Translations under genes and position numbers: made by a program
Shown: positions 34,711 to 46,314 of the stretch, piece by piece
Numbering within the stretch: the first letter of the stretch is position 1
Layout of the letters: every line of letters begins with the position of its first letter
Notes under the pieces: generated by a model
What the model saw: only the letters and a program-made list of their open reading frames with translations
Database searches by the model: none
What the model was told of the DNA's origin: nothing
Assembly: GCA_009760855.2 (NCBI GenBank)
Contig: WPIO01000088.1
Location: 1-64,000, forward strand
From: Cristatella mucedo
Taxonomy: Eukaryota > Bryozoa > Phylactolaemata > Cristatellidae
Length of the DNA: 64,000 bases
Reading direction: 5' to 3'

Positions 34711-34943
34711 CGGTTCCGGCCACTCAGGCGGCTCCGGGCCGCTTTCCGTTTGTTAATGCTCAGTTCGAGAATCTTAGAAACAGCATTGATATATAGAAAT
34801 GCATTTTATCGATGATGACGAAGCGATAAAAGCTGCGGACGATCATAACTAACATGCAGGTTACAAGCCGCCGATGTAGCTAAGGCAGCAGCCAGGGTGG
34901 GAGACCCAGCAGCCTGAAGAGATAGGCGTTTAGATATCTCTAG

Positions 34944-34961
34944 GTATATATATACATATAA

Positions 34962-35023
<62 letters not shown>

Positions 35024-35042
35024 GTCTGTCTCTGTCTCTCTG

Positions 35043-35073
<31 letters not shown>
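34944..35073. repeat. (TA)n(TG)n(TC)n microsatellite
   Basis: Three simple repeats in a row: TA, TG with one TT interruption, then TC. It sits between the 5' side of the LINE-A and another LINE-A fragment. Confidence 0.96.
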
Positions 35074-35075
<2 letters not shown>

Positions 35076-35094
35076 GCCATCTCAAATTAAGTAG

Positions 35095-35357
35095 ACATAA
35101 TTTGCTGTGAACCTGATCTAGTCCCAAACTGAAAGGTCACTTTGGAAGAGTACAACTACATTCTGTGTAGGTGCAGCAAGGTATGCTCGAGGAGCCGATT
35201 TTGAGCGTTGGCTTCCTGATCTCGTAGTCGCACCTGGTTAGCCGGTTTCCAGTCTACTGCCTTTGTCAAAATTCGCTTGGAGGAAGGTTGCTAACTTTCA
35301 TATGTAAGTAATGCATGCAGCAAGGGAATTGAGGAATTCAATGCACTGAAGATCTAA
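35095..35357 (-). mobile_element. LINE-A fragment, reverse-transcriptase part
   Basis: Collinear with about 32,390-32,640: 'aaaggtcactttggaa' (35,131), 'gccgattttgagcgt' (35,194) and 'tgcatgcagcaag' (35,309). Decayed. Confidence 0.6.
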
Positions 35358-35400
35358 GAGGGATTTATTTCCGTCCCTAACTCAACGAAGCCATAAAGAC
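35358..35400 (-). mobile_element. LINE-B-type 3' tail
   Basis: Minus strand 'agtctttatggcttcgttgag' (split here) and 'ggacggaaat' match the LINE-B and SINE-2 tail. The upstream body (35,400-35,760) is not recognised and could be another SINE or LINE-B piece. Confidence 0.45.
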
Positions 35401-35779
35401 TATATGGGAGCTATGCAGGAGAGCTCTGTAGCACCTGGCTGGCCTTGGCTTAATTTTAGCTCGAACAAGAGCTGTTAGGCGGCGGCCAAGAACTTCTTTG
35501 TCCTGGAGCGGTGAGCCAGAGAGAAGCGGCAGTGCGGTTAGACAGCAAGAGCTTAAGAGCAAGCCAGGAGGCTCTGAGATTAGCGGTGGCGATTCGGCCT
35601 TTACATTTGGTCTGATACCAGCAGGAGCGTCTGATAGATGTTGGCTGGCCTGTCAACCTCTGCCATTAGTCTTTCTAAAAACAATTGTCTGGGACCCATT
35701 CGGCATTCAAGCTGGACAGGGGTGCCATTCCAGTGGCCTAATGACGTTATTAATTCCTTAAAATGAATTAAATGAATTA

Positions 35780-36560
35780 TATATTACCGTAATGGGCCGC
35801 GGTGTCGGGCCCAATACCACTAACCTCTTGCCCCGTTGTCTCAGCTAAGTATTTAAGAGTCGAGCGACGCTCGCTCTTGGTCTTTTGTCTTTTGTTCGGC
35901 TCCGCGCTTCGACGCCGTTGGACTCGTTTCTCTGAAAGCGAGGGAGGAGGGCGGGCTGCTCGCCGCTGATTGAAGGACAGGACTAGACCACGCTATTAGG
36001 ATTTGGTGGACTCCACCGAATACGGTCGATCGCGCCCGAGCTAGCATTTTGTGTTTCTTTTGTGTTTTTTTTGTGTGCACGCTCGTACGTGGTCTCGGCA
36101 TACAGATTCGCCGGTGCGAGCTAAACGTAGTTGGTATGGTGTGAGATATTCCATTTGTTCAGGCTCCTTTGTCTATTTATGCCGTTCTACCTAGTGACGC
36201 CGGATGTCTAAATGTGTCTCCTCCGCAAGATTGCTTGAGGTGGCGTGTGTGGGATATTCCTGCCACAAGGTGGTAGCGGAGTCCTTGTTCTCCGGTCAGG
36301 GTTTAGGCTCCGGTTCGGGTTCCGTCTATTTGGGTCGTTGCCCACCATAGACGTAGGTAGCCTAAGTGCGGGAACGTAGTCCCTCCGCAAGAGTTCTTGT
36401 GCTGTCGAGAGTGTGTGAGGAGTGTGGAGATAAAACTGAGCTTTACGCGAAGCAACTTTGTGAGCTTGCGAATAAAGCTCAGTAAAATCCCAAATTGGGG
36501 TGTCTCGCTTTCTAATTCACGCCGCGGACAAACGACCCCTTTAGTAACGATAAGTAGGTC
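35780..36560 (+). repeat. LTR-like segment, possible solo LTR
   Basis: A GC-rich block with a TATA-like TATTTAAG at 35,849-35,856 and, about 620 bp downstream, a polyadenylation signal AATAAA at 36,471-36,476 on the plus strand. Two similar internal blocks, 'tcctccgcaagattgcttg' and 'ccctccgcaagagttcttg', lie at about 36,219 and 36,381. No ORF explains it. Ends and target duplication could not be fixed, so a gene promoter plus short transcript is another option. Confidence 0.3.
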
Positions 36561-36689
36561 AGCGCCAGAAACGCTCGTTTCGTGGCGGCCAGCTTATTGA
36601 GCGCTGACGCGCACCGAATGGCATCAGGCGGTAGGTGACGCCGCTAGGTAAGCGGCAGGTAAAGCCTACTCCGCCGGAACTTTCGGCGT

Positions 36690-37255
36690 TCCAGTTTTGC
36701 ATAGTACACTCACAGCCTAGGCGGCTTTCGGTACGCATTCGGTAGCCAACGGACTTCATCTCAAGCAACAAAGAGAAAGTGGGAAACATAGCAGAGTCAC
36801 GAGAGCCGTTGAGGTGGTGAGTGAATGGAAGTAGCAGTGCAGGACTGCTGAAAATTAGGAGCAATAGTGGGCAGCAGGAGAGTAGTTGTCATTGTGTAAT
36901 AACTGTGGAAGCGAGCTCCACAGTCAATGACCTGCAGAGCTAAAGCTTCTGTCACCAACGGTCTTTAAGCCGAGGAATGGAACAGCTAACTTATGGTCCA
37001 CACAAGGCCTGGGGTGCGAGGAGGCTGAAACTGGTCGAGCATCTCCGCTAGGTATAAGTTTGAGCTAGGTATTTCCGCTAGGTATAGGCAAGCCATGGTA
37101 CCGCTGCAGGTCAGCCTAAGAACTTTGCTCTTGACCAGTTGATTAACCGGTAGGCATTCCAGATCTTCTTTCAAAGGAGACACTTGGTCACGCCTCTGGG
37201 ACATGGAAACAAGCCTTGCAGCCATATTCATATCCAGCTGCAGTGGCCGAGTTGC
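36690..37255 (-). mobile_element. LINE-B fragment, C-terminal part
   Basis: On the minus strand it encodes, with breaks, ECLPVNQLVKSKVLRLT (the LPV..RI.FK.L.LT block), then sequence matching 17,600-17,960 including KSVGYRMRTESRLGCECTM at the 3' side (shared with KSVGYRMRTESRLGCECT at 17.9 kb). The ACATT tail is missing. Confidence 0.7.
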
Positions 37256-37259
37256 TTTT

Positions 37260-38640
37260 TTGGTAGCTCAGCCCAAAGGGAATTACAAAATCAATCCTAG
37301 ACAGAATTAAGAGCTAGTCAAATTTTTTGCAAGCTACTGTGGAAGACAACTAATAATCTTAGATAGGGCTTGGACGTGATGGCTAGCTGTAGAAGCAGTC
37401 TTTTGAATGAAGCTTTTAAAATTTAGAGAGCTGTCAAAAATGACAATTCAATTTCGAGCAGGCTGTTATGGTCGCACAGCAGCATCGCCTATAGGAAGCC
37501 CAAAGCATTGTAATCCAGCCGCATGCTTAGGGCGTCAACCAGCAGATCGGTTTTATCGTCAGTTAGTTTCAAGACGCTTTAAGACATACATGATCGAATG
37601 TCAGCAAGGCAAGCATTAAAGCATTGAAGGATTAAGGAAACCATTAAGGGATAACAGCTTATGTGCCATTGAAAATCATCTGTATAGAGATTATGGCCAA
37701 AGTTGGGCATGGCTATCACCTAGGTAAGAGGGAGATTTTAAACAGTGAAAATAAAAGAAAATATTAGAAATCCTTGAGAAACCTCTTTCTTCAGTGGTTA
37801 TTGGGATGCCCGTTAACAAAATGACTTTGAAGCCTTATGCTGAGGTAGGACCTGAATCACTGCAGTACTGTGCCAGCGATGTAAGGCGAGGCGAGAAGTG
37901 CTCGAGAAGGACTTGGCGATAAATTGTACGAAGCACGGCCGAAAGATCGAGCCTAACAGGCCTGGAGACTTTACCTGAGCCTGCTTTCCTAGCATTGTCG
38001 TTATTAACCCGAAGCATTTCTGACTCCGTCGATCAACTTATTAACTTAAAATCCAGATGAGAACTTTCTTGCTACATTTAAAATTTGAGTATAAAGGTGC
38101 AGCTGGTCTGCTGCAAGTCATTTCACTGTCTTTAACAAAAACGGGGTAAAGAAAGACTAGAAAAATCGTTTTATATGCTCTTGGTCCAGCGAGAGTTTCT
38201 CAAATACTGATTTAACCAGTCCCTTTTACTATTAGGTGGAGGTGCTTAACTTAATCACAAATATCATTAGGTAAGGAGCTAACCTGATACCAGGTAAGGA
38301 GTTTAGTAGTAGTAGACATCAGAATCTTTTCTCTAAACGTCTGCAATTTTGTAATATCTTATAGAAACCAGACTTGGCCTTTGCTAAGATTGATCGGTAC
38401 GATCTACTTCAGTCTTTGTTTGCCCGGCGATAAACAGTAATTCCTTATTTCAGATAAGCTTTTACAAGCTTAAGCTTAAGAAACCGAGCTATTTTAATTA
38501 CTGAGGCAATACATTAACTGAGTGGTTGAGAGGGCTTAATCAGAGGTGAAAACTAATCCAGAATGTTGAAAAGTGCTAGGGCCCTAACATCTTACTAATT
38601 ATGATAGGTCAGAAGGAGGATTGAGAAGCAAACCTGTCTT
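37260..38640 (-). mobile_element. LINE-A relative, reverse-transcriptase part, decayed
   Basis: Minus strand, collinear with 13,300-14,360. Shared stretches include 'ccttgagaaacctct' (37,772) against 'cctaagaaacctct' (13,403), 'ggagactttacctg' (37,965 and 13,617) and 'ttggcctttgctaa' (38,372 and 14,330). No intact frame. Confidence 0.6.
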
Positions 38641-38689
38641 GTCTACTTTCAGTTTAGTTAGACAGTCTTTGGGATATGATGGACAACGT

Positions 38690-38900
38690 CTAGTGCACAA
38701 CGTCTCTTTGAAGCATGCAGCCTCTGAAAAACTTTTGAAACGTAACATGAAACTAGCTGCTCAGGACCGCTGAAAAGGATATGCAGTAGTCTGCAGCAGG
38801 AGAGTAGTTGTCGGTGGGTAAAAATCGTGAAAGCGAGTTTCACAGTCTAGGACCTGCAGAAATAAAGCTTCTGTCGCCAACGGTCTTTAAGCAAAGCTAT
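38690..38900 (-). mobile_element. LINE-B fragment
   Basis: Matches 36,830-36,970: 'gcagcaggagagtagttgtc' (38,795 and 36,871), 'gtgaaagcgag' and 'cttctgtc.ccaacggtcttta'. Minus strand, decayed. Confidence 0.65.
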
Positions 38901-39194
38901 TTCTGCAGCAAAGAGAAGCATATTTAATAATTTTGATCACCACTTCAGTTTCTTATTTATTAGTTTGTTTCGATGGGTCTTGCTACACTAGGCACCAGAC
39001 GTCCTCGAAATTTGTGTGCCCCTATCGTGGACATGTATCCAACTTATCCCACCAAATTCAGCGATAAACGGGTGTAGTGGTGCAAGCTGAGCTGAAATAA
39101 CATTTAAAATGTCACTTTCATCGGTGCACCATTGGCAAAGTTATGGAATATGCGATACAAGAAGCTATAATGTGAATGAAGCTGTTTCTATTCG

Positions 39195-39292
39195 TATCAC
39201 TTTGCAGCAAATGTAAAGTGCCTAGAAAGAGATTAAGTTCTCTGAGGGCGCTTTATCAAGTGCAATATTATTATTATTATTATTATTTCAAA
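39195..39292 (+). mobile_element. LINE-A 3' end, severely truncated
   Basis: 'gcaaatgtaaagtgcctag', 'gagggcgctttatcaagtg' and seven ATT units on the plus strand. Confidence 0.85.
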
Positions 39293-41078
39293 GTCACAGG
39301 TATGTATCTAAAAAATCTGCAAACGTGAGCCTACATTTACCACTGGTCCACAAGTTAATACGAGAGGTGCAAGTGATGTAGAGTTAGATAATTTTGCTAG
39401 TTTTGGAAAAATACTTCCAGTACTTCCGAGTTTAACATGGCTTTCAAATTCACTTTAAATTCTTGCCTTGTGTGCGGTAATCGTCAAAACATTGGAAAGT
39501 TGCAAAGACACCGGAAACTTTTGAAATTCATTTTAAAATGATTCAATTGCTGGTGGAATCTGTTTAATACTTCTGAAATTTACCGTGATAATACGCAAGG
39601 TCACAGTAGGTAGTGACTGTCACCGAAAGCTAGTTCCTGACCTTAGCTGCAGACGAGAGGTAGTCTTGATCACCAAAATACTAAGATAGGTAGGCTGGTC
39701 GATGCAATTGAACTGAACTATAAGCAAGATTGGGTATCTTATAGTCGATACAATATTGAGCCAGTGATGTTATAATGAGACCAGGGTGATAAGGTGTCTC
39801 TTGCCGAGACGACAAATAAGATGACCCACTGCCGTTGGCACCAGTTGCGTACGATTAGGAGCTCAAACCAGGAGTCCTGAATATAATGAATTACAAATAT
39901 TTAGACACGACGTCACAGACCCATGACATAGTTTTTTATATCGCGACGCAAACCTAAGTAATCCCTGATATAATAGGCTGCCTAGGGCCAAGTCGGAGTA
40001 ATCGTTTGCTTGAAGCGACAGTAAAAGATGGCGGCCTGCGCTCCTATGGCATGAGAAGAGACAAGTTCAGAAACGAAGTAATTTGTAAGGAAGGAAGCCT
40101 ACCGACTAGCGCTGGCCCAGCCGTCCCAGCGTCATAGGACTACAATTCATTCAGTTCAAGATGAAGACAATGTTTAAATAGCTCAGGCTGCACCGACAGA
40201 TTACCACCGAAGCCAAAACGCAGTTTTGCTCCCACTAGTCAGCGGCACACACGGACCGACTCGGCAAGCCTCTAATGTTTAGGGAACAGTGAACAGTTCG
40301 CCGGCTCTGGACGCTGAGTCGCTCTGACAGTTTCTAAAGAACTCGTTCGAGGCGTTGCGAAACCGAGGTGAGCTCGGACGGCTCGGCCCCTCAAGCGGTC
40401 TTTTGCGTAGGCACAGCGTCCGACGAGCAAACGTTTTGAAGTTTTATAGAGCGGGACGCTCACTGCGCGGCGACCTTGAGGCGACCTTGAGGTGACGGAG
40501 CTCCGCCAAGCGAAGAGCCGCCGCTGAATAGCAGACGGTCGTGCGGTGCTTGAAGGAGCAAAAAAAGCTCCAAACGGGAAGAGCTGTACGAGTCCCACAA
40601 TTAGTACAACGGGCGACGAGCTGGTGGGCTGCCTACGTGTGAGCTCTCGTTGGACTCTCAGCTGATTGCCTTCTGACAGGGCATTCGTTCGCCAATCGTT
40701 GAGTCGGCAGCTTCCAAATATAGGAACAGAGAGACTGTGGGAAAGATAGAGCTTGCGAAGAGGGAATAGCGTCTGCTCAGGAAGATAAACCGACCGGTAG
40801 CTAGGCAGGAGCAGGCGACTCGATTGGTCACGTGACATGCTAGCCAAAGCAAGCAAAGACTCGACAGCTCAGCGAATGGCTGTTGACCTTATTACAGGGT
40901 AGAGCTTGTACACGCATGGGACCGGAGTCAGCCTGCACAGTGTGGGGGAGGGTGCAAGCACTTTAGAGCGGGCCCGATTGTCTCAACTGAGTGATACCCC
41001 TTCGTGTCGAGACAGCTAAACTGAGTTTCGCAGGCTAAATCAACTCGATTAACTTGCACATACCATAACATAAAAGAG
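39293..41078. other. Unassigned stretch with GC-rich pocket
   Basis: 40,270-40,860 is GC-rich and holds a 194-codon Ser/Arg-rich minus-strand open frame without a recognisable domain. A short tandem 'gcgaccttgag' x2 lies at about 40,468-40,491. No splice or start context supports a gene. Confidence 0.4.
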
Positions 41079-41084
41079 ATATAT

Positions 41085-41087
41085 AAG

Positions 41088-41158
<71 letters not shown>

Positions 41159-41165
41159 TGTATGT
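41085..41165. repeat. (TA)n(TG)n microsatellite
   Basis: A short TA run followed by about 25 TG units. Confidence 0.96.
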
Positions 41166-41167
41166 AT

Positions 41168-41290
41168 AATTGCTAGAGCATCCTCAAAGAACTTTCTCTA
41201 TTTAGGCTATTCACATGTGCAACTGGGTTTACAGTCCACGGCCTCAGCTAGACCTTGGTCGGGGCGTGCACCTGAGCCAAATCGAAGCGT
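41168..41290 (-). mobile_element. SINE-1 copy
   Basis: Aligns to 59,478-59,605: 'aagaacttt.tctatttaggc', 'cacatgtgca', 'agtccacggcctcagc' and 'agaccttggtcgg'. Head on the right, LINE-A-like tail on the left. Box B is partly lost. Confidence 0.6.
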
Positions 41291-43594
41291 CCCTCGACAT
41301 CCTATAAACAGGTAAACTCAATAGGCTCTTCCTGATAGGTTTTCCAGAAAACCCGGGATTTTACCGACTTCTCGGGGTTTTCCCGATTTCGTCTCTTGAG
41401 TGCTGAACGTGAGCCGGTCGCATTCAACTGGTGTGACGACTATAGGCAAGCGATTTTAAGCTCGAAGTTTTCGTGGGTGATTTGCTCATCAGACAATGGA
41501 AAACTCATCTCGAGTTTTTGGTAAGTATACCTGACTGTACTGCTGCATAATTAAGTTCAGGAGATCATTTCCGTTTTGATTTTCTATATACTCCTCTGGA
41601 CAGACCCGTCCTAGTGCTGACTATGGTGGCTGAGCGCGACAAGTCTCCGACAGCACGAACTTTGTTCACAGAAGACGCACGCCCGGGCGCGCAGGTTTTA
41701 CTCCTTAGGCGACCGCTGCCTTTCAGCCATCCGTCCTGGCCTTTCTCCCTTGTATTTCTTGCATGTTGCACAGCCAAGCCATCGGCCAAGCCGAAGCAGC
41801 TGGCCGCAGCTTAAGTATACGGACGCCTTGAAAGATCGCACATAACGTTCACTTGCTTGTCACTCTTTGTGACTGCTCTCCGCACGAGCTGTCGTGGGAA
41901 TGGGTAGAGCGGCCGAGCAGCAACAAGCCTGCTCGATCCGACTCCAAGCACTTTCTCTTCAAAACCACGTACATCTTTAAAACCACTCCGGTCAAGCCCG
42001 ATCAACACACTCTAGACTGCTGCTGGCGTTGATGGATTGAGTCCTCCCTCGTCCTCGTAATCCTACGATTTATTTCCCATGTATGCCTTTTTTTTGCAAT
42101 ATAGAGCACACGTACCTTCGAACCAGCCCGACAGCCGGCTGCAGTTTGTGATTGGTGGATGTCCCCACGGATGCTGCCAGTGCCTGGATTAGGGCATGAC
42201 TGCTGAGCCATCTGTGGAGTCATTTCCTCCCTCCACCACTCGTGAGCCTGCAGCTACTTTGGCTGGCCTCGTAGGGCTTCCGCCCGGTGTTCCCTGGCTT
42301 CAGAGTCATGTTCCCTCCTTCCCTGTCATCCTTTTCAGCCTATTCATCAGCTGGGATCCATTGTCAGTCATCATGACAGTAGCATTCAAAAGCGCCTCCC
42401 GTGGCTGTAGGAAGAGGCTGCCTGAGTAAGAGTTACCTAGCAGCAATGGCATGTTGACTGATCTAGGGGTAAGCACACTGACGACCGGAAATGTCAATCC
42501 ATGTTAGCCTATTTATTAGTATCGGTCATTATTCGCTCAAGATGGAATGCAGAGTATTAGTTTAATTAGCCGCCTGATTACGTTTGATCATGTTTCGATA
42601 GAAGCTTGCTGTCGCTTCTTACCTCTCAGCACACTCGCACAAATAAATTGTATTTTGTAGAAAGCTGGTTGTTATACGCTAGAAGGATTGCATAATGGTC
42701 AATAATTTTTTCGAGAAAACTTTTCTCAGAAGCAGATTGCTTGGATCCACCACTGTAATTAACGTTCAGTGTGTAGCAGCAAACCACGGGAGCTCGTGTT
42801 TTTTACGACACGGCAACTCCAGCAGTCTACGATCTCCAGTGTAATCCAATCTACAATCTATCAATCTCTAGCATCAACTGAAAATTAGTATTGGAATGCC
42901 AAAATTTACAGTCAAGCAGGTATATCCAAGCTATGATATTCCATTGTCAACTTGCGTTTAATACAGCTGACTGCAGCTAAGTTTAGGAATCAAGCTGACA
43001 GTGATGCCATTCATTGGCCTGGGTAGATCAGAAAGAGATAAGCCCCAGCGAACTTACACACTATTTAGTGGCTTTTAAACTGCTTTCGTGGGTCAACTGC
43101 CCCTGTTTTGACACTGCCGTTGAGATAACATAGTGATTGAAGGAAATACGCCATCACTTTCCAAGAACTCTATCTGCAAAATTTAAATTTCTTAGTGCTG
43201 CCAGAGCAGGCCGGAGAAAATGCTTTTCGCCTGGTATTTTCTTTTGTTTAGGGAGTCAGTGTTTTAGATTTCTGATGTAGCTGGAAATGGATAACGTGCT
43301 CTTCTAAAAAGATAGGCTTTTTTATGACCGTAACTTTGTGCTAGGAATTTAGGAGCCTTCTTTGACTATAGCAGTTACAGAGGGAGAAATATCAGCAGCT
43401 GCATGCCGGCCCGCGACCGAAGCTTGTCAATTTGCCAAAATGAAAGCACTGCTGAATGGGAATGGGCTGAGCTCTCGATTGAGTTGCTTGCAGCTGGCTA
43501 GTTCGTGTTGGCCCAGGCCACCGAGCTCAAAAAGTTGCTTTAGGCGACCTGTGCACCTGCTCGTCGGCTCCATGCCACCGTCCGGAAGCTTGTT
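41291..43594. other. Unassigned stretch
   Basis: Overlapping ORFs on both strands at 41.6-42.5 kb have no recognisable domain. Nothing else identified. Confidence 0.4.
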
Positions 43595-43835
43595 CCTGCA
43601 ATGTAATGTAAGGTATCTCCGTCTGTTACTCCACAAAGTCATAAAGACCAAAATAAATAAGTAGCTGATTACACAGCCTCTTTTTGAATAGCGACAAAAG
43701 AGTCTGCACGACTATCACCACCGCTTGCAGTGGCGATAAAGGATCACCCACCACAGGATTTTGAACCCACGACCTCGGGGCCGAGGTCGTGACAAGCAAC
43801 CGCCTTACCTAGAGAGCCAGTACGGCTCTTGTTCC
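43595..43835 (-). mobile_element. SINE-2 (tRNA head, unique body, LINE-B tail)
   Basis: Read on the minus strand from 43,835: a tRNA-like head with CTGGCTCTCTAGGTAAGG (box A region) and GGGTTCAAAATCC (box B, one extra A). Then comes a body with 'tcgccactgcaagcggtgg' and 'aaaaagaggctgtg', and a tail 'ggtctttatgactttgtgg' ... 'acagacggagatac' ending in ACATT-type units at about 43,600. The tail equals the LINE-B 3' end at 17,990-18,045. Head and body match 50,383-50,560. Confidence 0.75.
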
Positions 43836-44164
43836 TGCGATTCTCTTTTCGATTTCCGGTGCTGCCCCGAGTGACCACGGCTGTTAGTAAGCTTTGCTCG
43901 ATTGCTGAACACCGCCATTCAACCAATAGGCGTTCGGCATACGCTTGAGTTGGGTATTAGTAAATTGCTGCTTTTGCAGCATGAGCTCAATTGCAAGCAA
44001 ACTGGGCATGCCACAGTACCCAGGCAGTGTCAAGCAGTCGCACAGGTGCCTGGGTCCTGGATCGCTGCAGCCGCCGGCTCACCTAGGTAGTAGAGCTGGC
44101 TCCTGCTGTTTGCCGGTCGCCGATAAGTTTGCAATCCCACAATCCTGCGCATTTACTGGCACCG
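43836..44164. other. Unassigned stretch
   Basis: No gene or repeat recognised. Confidence 0.4.
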
Positions 44165-44790
44165 ACGCACACATAATAATAACAATTATTATTATTATTA
44201 TTATTATTCACTTGATAAAGCGCCCTCAGAGAACTTAATCTCTCTCTAGGCGCTTTACATTTGCTTCAAAGGGAAATGCAATGGAATGGTGAGTAAACTC
44301 ATGCTTGATAAAAACATAATAAATAACATGGTTAGGGGTGACATGCACAGGGTCAGCATGCAAATGCGGTTAGTGGCAGCATGCACAGTGTCAGCATGCA
44401 TAAGCACATCAAGGATGAACCACAGGGACCCACTAAATGCTGTCCTAAATAGGTGTGTTTTTAAATTCTTTTTAAATGTGGTCAGGTCAAAGGATGTTCT
44501 GACTCAGGTCGGGAAGGAGTTCCAGGCTTTGGGAGCATACGAACTAAATGCATGGTCTCTAAAGGATTTGAGGTTTGTACGGGGTATTTGTTGCCTGTTG
44601 GATTCCGAAAAGCGGGTGGTACGATGCTTGGGCTGATGAGGGAGTATATCTGAGAGATAGGCTGGAGCCAAAGAATGAAGTTACCTAAAAGTGAGCGACA
44701 AAACCTTGAAGTCAATCCGTTGCTTGACAGGTAGCCAGTGCAGGTCGACGAGAAGTGGAGTAACGTGGCAACTGCGAGGCTCAACACCGA
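44165..44790 (-). mobile_element. LINE-A 3' end and C-terminal part, best-preserved short copy
   Basis: Minus strand, starting with ATT repeats and 'cacttgataaagcgccctc', through 'catggttaggggtgacatgc', 'agggacccactaaatgctg', 'ggagttccaggctttggg' and 'gcgggtggtacgatgcttgg' to the C-terminal ORF block. It is very close to 31,620-32,165. It is 5'-truncated near 44,790. Confidence 0.85.
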
Positions 44791-45640
44791 GATGGGAGAG
44801 ATTATGTTTAGCTGCCAGTGTGTGCCTACCGACCAAGAGTAGAAAGTGATTTGAATTAATTTAATTTAATTACGTTATAGCTCTTTGATGTCATTTCAAT
44901 CTTCAGAATGTCTGGCACTTTCTCGAGATGAGAGTAGAACCGCTAGTCTCACGCAACTGCTGCTGCTGCTTCCAGCTGCTTCCAGCTGTATATTGTTATC
45001 TGCTACTACTGATTGTTGCTTGCTGCGGCTTGATGCTGCTGCATGAGCTGCATGCTGCTGCATGAGCAACCTGCACCAGCCTGACACAGAGCCCCGCCTT
45101 GCTGGCTATGCAGGAGTATATAATCAGAGCCGGTTTGAGCCCGGCAGTTCGTTGAACGGTCCGCAAAGCATTATGACGATGGTTATGATAACATGGTCTT
45201 TTCTTGCTGGGCAGCTGAATAGATAATAATTGTACCATTAAATAATATTATCTCATAGCCAATAGATCGCTTGGTTGCATTCACGGTGCATATTCCACTG
45301 CCGGTGCAATCGCTGATGCATGACGAAGCTTTGTAGGATGGAAAAACGCTTGACTGAAGCCGGTAATTGAGGCTTCGTATGCAGGATGTCTCTAGCCGGA
45401 CATTTGTACTAATCTAGTAGTTAGCTTTGACTTGGCAAAACGTGGAAGCCACCTTTAGGGCATGCTCTGCATGATTCGTTCGGACGTCACATCAAACTGG
45501 TGAATATTGAAACTTGAGAATGCTACGTAGCCAGATCATTACTTTTCAGATATTATTTGGGGTTTCTGAGTTACGATGCTGACGTTGTCTATGCCACCTC
45601 TTGTAATCCTTTTCGACATTGCGCCTGCAATTACTAAGCA
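44791..45640. other. Unassigned stretch with CTG/GCT-rich tract
   Basis: 44,955-45,075 is rich in CTG/GCT trinucleotides and repeats 'gctgctgcatgag' twice at about 45,033 and 45,055. No gene is supported. Confidence 0.5.
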
Positions 45641-45644
45641 TATG

Positions 45645-45730
45645 GTAATGTTTCCTTTACAGCACGTGTAAAGAGATTAAGTTCTCGGAGAATGCTGTAC
45701 AAATGTATTATTATCATTGTAATTGTTAGC
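45645..45730 (+). mobile_element. LINE-A 3' end, severely truncated
   Basis: 'gtaaagagattaagttctcgg' (split: decayed terminal block) followed by ATT-type repeat, plus strand. Confidence 0.65.
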
Positions 45731-45782
45731 CTAAACTTTGTAAGTCAGTAAGAAGACTGACTCGACAACAAGAAAAAACAAT

Positions 45783-45904
45783 GGTAATAATAATAAAATA
45801 CTTGATGAAACTACCTCAGAGAACTCAATCTCTTTCAAGGCGCTTTACATTTGCTGTATAATAAACACTATCGAATAGTCGCTGGTATCATGCTTGATAA
45901 ACAG
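45783..45904 (-). mobile_element. LINE-A 3' end
   Basis: Minus strand: AAT repeats, 'cttgatgaaactacctcag', 'gcgctttacatttgctg', 'catgcttgataaacag'. It forms an inverted pair with the next feature. Confidence 0.75.
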
Positions 45905-46314
45905 TCTAGAAATACCTCGTACAAACCTCAAATCCTTTGGAGACCATGCATTTAGTTCTTATGCTCCCAAAGCCTGGAACTCCCTCCCGACCTGCGTCAG
46001 ATCATCCCCTGACCTGACCACATTTAAAAGGAACTTCAAAACACACCTATTTAGGACAGCATTTAATGGGTCCCTGCGATTCATCCTTCACGTGCTTATG
46101 CGTGCTGACACTGTGCATGCTGCCACTAACCACATTTGCATGCTGACCCTGTGCATGTCACCCCTAACCATGTTATTAATCTTGTTTGTTTTTCAAGCAT
46201 GATTTTACTTACCATTTAATTGCATTTTCCTTTGCAGCAAATGTAAAGCGCCTAGAAAGAGATCGAGTTCTCTAGGGGCACTTTATCAAGTACATTATTA
46301 TTATTATTATTAAG
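45905..46314 (+). mobile_element. LINE-A 3' end with C-terminal ORF
   Basis: Plus strand: C-terminal ORF block, 3' UTR with 'gtgcatgctgccactaacc' and 'gcatgtcacccctaacc', terminal block, then ATT repeats ending near 46,314. It is 5'-truncated at 45,905, directly against an inverted LINE-A 3' end. Confidence 0.85.
45906..46070 (+). pseudogene. LINE-A ORF C-terminal fragment
   Basis: Encodes SLEIPRTNLKSFGDHAFSS, then APKAWNSLPTCVRSS and TTFKRNFKTHLF. This is the diagnostic C-terminal block of L2/CR1 LINEs ('P..R...YGDRAFS..AP.LWN.LP..R....FK..LKT.LF'). It is the best-preserved copy of this block in the window and ends in the 3' UTR. It contains no catalytic domain. Confidence 0.85.

Larger units (their letters stand above)
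31600..34760 (-). mobile_element. LINE-A, most complete copy (L2/CR1-type non-LTR retrotransposon)
   Basis: About 3.1 kb on the minus strand. The element begins upstream of the endonuclease near 34,760 and ends at 31,600-31,630 with the terminal block (GGGCGCTTTATCAAATACATT), with only short ATT-like sequence after it. It has an apurinic-type endonuclease, reverse transcriptase, the C-terminal block and a 3' UTR of about 300 bp. This combination and order is that of CR1/L2-clade LINEs. Several frameshifts and stops make it inactive. It serves here as the reference for all other LINE-A pieces. Confidence 0.85.

Noticed and set aside
40272-40856. 194-codon minus-strand open frame
   Set aside because: Ser/Arg-rich without any domain or start context. 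GC-rich pocket explains the length.
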